Assembly: GCA_026120185.1 (NCBI GenBank)
Contig: JANUWF010002061.1
Coordinates: 2,604,001 to 2,668,000, forward strand
Origin: Voacanga thouarsii
Taxonomy: Eukaryota; Streptophyta; Magnoliopsida; Gentianales; Apocynaceae
Direction of reading: 5' to 3'
Length of the DNA: 64,000 bases
Shown here: piece by piece, positions 59,170-64,000 of the stretch
How positions within the stretch are numbered: position 1 is the stretch's first letter
Layout of the letters: every line of letters begins with the position of its first letter
Position numbers and translations under genes: made by a program
Notes under the pieces: model-generated
Database searches by the model: none
What the model was told of the DNA's origin: nothing
Seen by the model: the letters and a program-made list of their open reading frames with translations, nothing else

Positions 59170-61370
59170 ATAGCGTAAATGTACGGACATGCTGTTCTTT
59201 CCGGCCTCGACCATTCTGGCTATGCATTGCCGGGAATTAGCCCCAAATCTTCCTTAATTTTTAAGTATAAAAGCATGGAATCCATAAATATTTCTCAATT
59301 TGATAAAAATTCATTTTTCTTGTTTTTTACCATTTGAATGCTGCCTGTTTTGTTTTCTTGATAATTTATGCATTTGAGATTTGTCTGACCACGCAAATTA
59401 TAATGGTCCTCTCAATTTCTAATACTACTATTTTCACCCATTAAAGTGAACAAATCCAACCACTATTAGGAGGTAGGATTTCTGAGACAAAGGGATTACT
59501 TCTAGACACCCCATGTCCAATCCCCAACCCTATAAAAAACAGTGAAATCGATTTTCCTTTACTTTTTTTTTTTTGGTTGGGAGAGGGGTTGGGGAAGAGA
59601 AAATAAACGTTTCTATCCGGTTGATAAGATACTGACGCCCGATAGGCTGATTGGATATTGAGTCGTTGTTGGCTCTACCTGATATCATGAAATGGTGTAG
59701 CGTGAAAATAGTAGTTTTGGAAGTTTGGAAGCTCGCTTTATTAGAGTGAGTTTATGCCATTTAGAGCAAACTATGCCCAGTTTACAGCGAAGGTCCTCGT
59801 ACAACACCTAAAAAGCTGACATTTCTCAAGTCACTGAGACATAGAAGGTTAAGTAAACTGACTGACTGAGGAGAGAGCCTTTCCAGTCTCCATCGGTGTG
59901 CTGTTCCCAATCCCTGAATCCTGAAAAGATCAAGCAATGCAAAAACTACAGTGAAAGAAACAAGAGTTTCAGCGGGTAACAACAGTGTTTTAACGTTGTG
60001 ATTTTGTCTGGCGATGCAACACTTCACTGAAAGCTCACTGCGCCTTTCTCAGCTCAAAAATGTCAGAATTTTGATCATATCAAGATTGGAAAGCAGATGA
60101 TAATTTAACTAATAAGCACACCAAATAAACTGAGAGGCCACAGGTGCTCTTGATTTAGCCCAAATTGTCTATTGGTTTCAAGTATAGACTACAGCCAGAG
60201 GAAAGAAACTTTAGTATCATGATAATACAAGTCATCTGGAATCAGAATAACACTTAATTTGTACACATGATACAATTAAGTATGATGAGAAAACGGGACA
60301 TTCTTATATGGATCCAGTCCTCGTGGACCTGGTCCATCTAAGAATTCTCCTGAGAAAACAACATAGCACACAGAGTTCTTTTGCACTAGACTAAAGGCCA
60401 AGGTAATGGAAAGGATAAGGCACTCGTATTCTTAAAACACTTAGCTCATGTTGTGCTTATGCTAGTCTTAAAAGATGGTTCTTCTTACCCAAATGAAGAA
60501 GAAAGACAAGTAATTAACTTGATTATGAGTAAACTCTTCTCGATTATGGTGTTAATTTGATCCCATCAAGTGATGGAACTTTTAGCATAAGTTCAACTTC
60601 AAAGATATTATTGTGCATTAAATACTGAAGATAGACAGCATTGGCATCAAATAGATGAGCTTTCAGATCTACTAAGTAATGCTCCTATAAAACTTGTATA
60701 TGTACTAATTTATGAACTCTGGGGATTGAACTTCACATGTGATGTGTAATTCTGAACTTGCTAGGACCGGAAAAGAATTATAAAGGCTGTGAAGATTCCC
60801 GGACAAAAGACAAACATATCCAGTGCTCATACACTCATTGAACAGATACATACAAATAAAGAAAACTCTTCTAAATATGAAAATTTCCCTTATCTAAAAG
60901 GACTCTCATATTATAATTACTCAAATTTAGTTTAAAAAACATGAGAAGATTAAGCCACAATTAGTGATTAAGATTAGTTATCCAAAGCATAAACTTTAGT
61001 TATTCATTAGGGGAGGTGGTGAGGAGGCACAAATTACAGAATCGATATAGGCATGAATGGAACAAGTCTTGTTGAGATATATAAAAGAAGGCATGGAGCA
61101 ATCGTGAAATCCACTGTTGAAACTGTTCTAAAGACGTTCATTATTATCTAATCCTTCCAGAACTAACAAAATTAATCTGAAGAAAAATGAAGACAGTGAG
61201 CAGAAACAAAGAATGTTATGCCAAGCGAAAGACAAGAAACCGCAAGAAGATTACCGGTTGGGGAAGAAGTGTAATTACCCACCTGCTGCAGAAAGGTAGA
61301 TCATCTACCGGCAGGGCAAAGCAGTGGAGCACAAAAAAGCTACTCCTTCATGTACGGGTGGTCCATCGGA
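59170..61370. other. Spacer downstream of MIR166
   Basis: Upstream region of the membrane-protein gene, then sequence 3' of the MIR166 hairpin on minus. No protein-coding features. Part of it (about 59750-61370) is less AT-rich than typical spacer here and could belong to a long primary microRNA transcript. Confidence 0.4.
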
Positions 61371-61382
61371 AGCAGTGATTGG

Positions 61383-61403
61383 GGGGAATGAAGCCTGGTC
61401 CGA
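61383..61403 (-). ncRNA. miR166: Mature miR166 (3' arm)
   Basis: 21 nt, exact match to the canonical miR166a-type sequence, with the usual 5' U. Confidence 0.97.
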
Positions 61404-61538
61404 GACTCCCCGGCAACTAAACCCATGATTTTCAGACATTCACAGACCTGTATGAGAGACCAAAGGCAGTATATTTACAGAGTTCAGCTTGTAAAGATTG
61501 CTTAGAATTGGATTGAATCGAATCATCTGGGTTGGTGG

Positions 61539-61559
61539 CCCCGAGCCAGACAACATTCC
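61539..61559 (-). ncRNA. miR166* (5' arm)
   Basis: 21 nt, pairs with the mature strand leaving the usual 2-nt 3' overhangs and few bulges. Confidence 0.9.
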
Positions 61560-61568
61560 CCTCAAAGA

Positions 61569-64000
61569 CGAAAGCTTCCATAGTTCATTTTTTGGCAGAA
61601 TTCTAGGCCGTATCCTCTCCTGATGAGACAGATATACTTTATGATCTTCTTCCAAATATCATGTCCATTTTCCAATTAGATGGAGGCGAAAACCTAAACA
61701 AAATTTAAGGTTTCCTTCTTGTTTTTTCATTTTGCAATGATGAACTTTATGATGAACACAATGATTTGGTTCCACTGGGCAGGGAGAGGACAAGAAGAAG
61801 AAGATAAAAGATGGGCGGAAAACCTATCCCTACATCAAACAGCTGGGTAGCAGGAACTGACCAACAGCTATAGGGACCCATCTGTGATCGTATGGTGACA
61901 AATAATAATACTGTTATGATCTTTCAAACGATCTTACACGTTGGATTGAAAGAAATGATCTTGATTGAGGTATATTCCAATTCATGATGGCAGATTTAGG
62001 GTGTATATGAATATTTGAGATAATTTTATTTAAATATGTTAAAAATTATAAAAAATATATAATTGATGTTTAAATAGAATTAAAGTAATAAAATATAATA
62101 TATTACGAATATATGATAAATTTTAAAAAATAAAAATTATTTTAATTTGAATTAAAATGTACCAATCCAATTAGTAATAACAAAATCCAAAGTGGATTCA
62201 CGGTGGAAAGCCAACAAACTATACATGGTTAAGCTCCCAAATCATACACAAATCACCTAAAACCATATTCTTTAGCATTTTATCCTTTGATGTTATACGG
62301 ATTTGAATTCTTACTTAGCAAGATTGAGTCAGAAACTTAAATTTAAAAGAAATATTATATAAAATTTAAAAAAATAGAAGATAATATTATAAATTATAAA
62401 AAAGTTTAAAAAGAACTAAATATCAAGTTTATATAAACTTTTCCGAAAAAAAATATAAAAATTTAAAATAAATAGATAGTTACTTTAGGACCAACCACAC
62501 TTCTCTCGTTAGGAAGAAAAGTAAAAGTAGTATTCAATCTATCTATAGAATTTTACTTAAAATTACATTGAAAGAAAAATTATAATGGAAAAATTAGTTA
62601 GTTTGACAAATTATTGGGGGTTTTTTCGAGAAAGATTGATTGATTGAAGAGACAAAAAAAAAAAAACAAAATCTAAAAGGTCTCCCGGGAAAGACGGTAG
62701 AACACGTGACGAAGACTTGCCCTTTTACCTGGTCCTCATAATAATGGACTATGGTCTATTAGCCATGGAGTTTATTGGGATTTGCGTATTCAAGTCTCTC
62801 AAAGTGGATTTTGGTGGTGGGAACAGAATTGTGGAAGGACCCTTTTCCGCTTTGCATCTGCTTTAGTTACTCACGATGTTGTTGTGGTTGTTGTTGTTCA
62901 ATTTTCTATAACAGAAGTTAGATTACTATTACTTTTTTCCTTCCAAAATATTTTTCATGAATTTTTATTTTATTTTAAAATAATTATTTATATATATTTT
63001 TTTAAAATTTATAATTAATTTTTTTTATTTTACCTCATTTATTGTAAGTCAACTATAAAGCTGTTCATGGATTGGGTTGGTTCGATTTTTTTAATTTTTT
63101 AACCCAATCCAAATATTTTTATTTAAAAATTTTAACTCCAAACTAAATTATTTAAAATTTCAAACCGTCGATTTGGATTATATTCGATTTGAGTTGGTTC
63201 GGTTTGGCTTGTACATAATTTACCAAGTAAGGTTTTAACCTCCCATTTATAACATACTTATAATTTTATAAATAAGATATGCATATGAGACATACTAACA
63301 AAAAATAATATGAAAAGTATCAAGCATATGAGTGTATGACCATGCAGTAACAAATGATGACTATTAGTAAATGTAGCAAAAAATGATGATTACTGAAAAT
63401 TTCTCGTAAACATTTGCTTGGACTGCTGTTATGATTAGTTTGGATATGAAAGACAAATTTCAATCACCAACAATTTGAGTTGTTTCTTGAAATGCCTCAA
63501 CTGCTTCAGTGCATGAAGAACTTGAAAGTTCTATAATAAATAAATATAGACAAGTATTGCAATTAAAAAAAATGATACAAATTAATCTTAATACTTTATT
63601 TATTATCTGTAAACTAAATGGAGCTCTTTGTAAAAGCTCATAAACAGACAAAAAATAACATTAAATAATACCAACAAGAATACCATCATTCATCTGATAC
63701 TAATTCATTTTCAACTGCAAAAATCCCAGATTTAACAATATTACAAAATATTACAAAAATAATTTGGCCAACTTGTCAGTTAGTAGAAAAAAAATTCAAA
63801 TATAATGATACAATTATACCATTGGACAATATCTTTCATACTCAAATTTCTTTTACCATATTAAAGAAGCTAAACAAGTGAACTAAACCCTTTGGTGTAA
63901 TAGTGGATCATTTGTCAAAAGACAAAAAATAAGAAAATGTGAGATTTCATTTGTTCTAACTTTCCCACAAAATTAAAAAAAAATTTTCGAGAAAATGTTG
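61569..64000. other. Promoter side of MIR166 and AT-rich spacer to the window end
   Basis: The MIR166 promoter should lie in the first part. 63060-63230 has GGTTGGTTCG / GGTTCGGTTTGG motifs typical of degenerate non-autonomous DNA transposons, without clear ends. Nothing else recognised. Confidence 0.4.

Larger units (their letters stand above)
61375..61568 (-). ncRNA. MIR166: MIR166 precursor
   Basis: The minus strand at 61403-61383 begins TCGGACCAGGCTTCATTCCC plus one more C, identical to mature miR166. Its partner strand at 61559-61539 reads GGAATGTTGTCTGGCTCGGG plus G, a classic miR166*. They pair across a 135-nt loop, with miR166 on the 3' arm as in all plant MIR166 genes. miR166 directs AGO-mediated cleavage of HD-ZIP III mRNAs (REVOLUTA, PHABULOSA, PHAVOLUTA, ATHB8, ATHB15), which set leaf polarity, vascular pattern and meristem activity. 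The paralogue number cannot be assigned. Confidence 0.97.

Noticed and set aside
61187..61378. 63-codon basic frame beside MIR166
   Set aside because: Lies antisense to and outside the hairpin; no conservation evidence, and a microRNA-encoded peptide would have to be on the minus strand.

Overview
This is nuclear DNA from a flowering plant, most probably a eudicot. The evidence is long AT-rich spacers, genes with GT-AG introns, Ty1/copia LTR retrotransposons, Stowaway-type MITEs and plant-specific families (CDPK-related kinase, SAUR, MIR166). I cannot name the species. All exon boundaries below were placed by hand from splice sites and frame.

Layout. 202-969 is an inverted repeat made from class III peroxidase gene pieces. 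1082-6818 is an old copia element with intact boundaries. 10047-15342 (minus) is a 15-exon gene for an 868-residue coiled-coil protein with a folded domain near its C-terminus. 16.3-20.9 kb is AT-rich spacer holding a degenerate 88-bp repeat array, two Stowaway-like MITEs and a possible SINE. 20.9-36.0 kb is a cluster of three related copia elements, all on the minus strand: a very young one (20917-26527), an internally inverted and deleted one (27386-29447), and one whose protease/integrase block has been replaced by 1.8 kb of unrelated DNA (30738-36027). That replacement carries an uninterrupted three-exon, 160-codon reading frame on the opposite strand. A 449-bp DNA transposon with a 10-bp target duplication lies between the last two.

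The right half is gene-richer. A nuclear gene for mitochondrial ribosomal protein S14 starts 240 bp beyond the last retrotransposon. A lone relict exon of a CDPK-related kinase lies at 38.3 kb, and a complete CDPK-related kinase gene (11 exons, 604 aa) at 41.6-47.4 kb. A histidine-rich SAUR gene (minus) is at 50.7-51.0 kb, a seven-membrane-segment protein gene (minus) at 57.7-58.9 kb, and a MIR166 precursor (minus) at 61.4-61.6 kb.

The genes do not form a pathway. They are independent eukaryotic units: kinase signalling (CRK), mitochondrial translation (RPS14), auxin-type growth response (SAUR) and HD-ZIP III regulation (MIR166). The most unusual structures are the exon-bearing insert in the fourth retrotransposon, the inverted peroxidase repeat, the duplicated leader of RPS14, and the young retrotransposon whose body is full of frameshifts.
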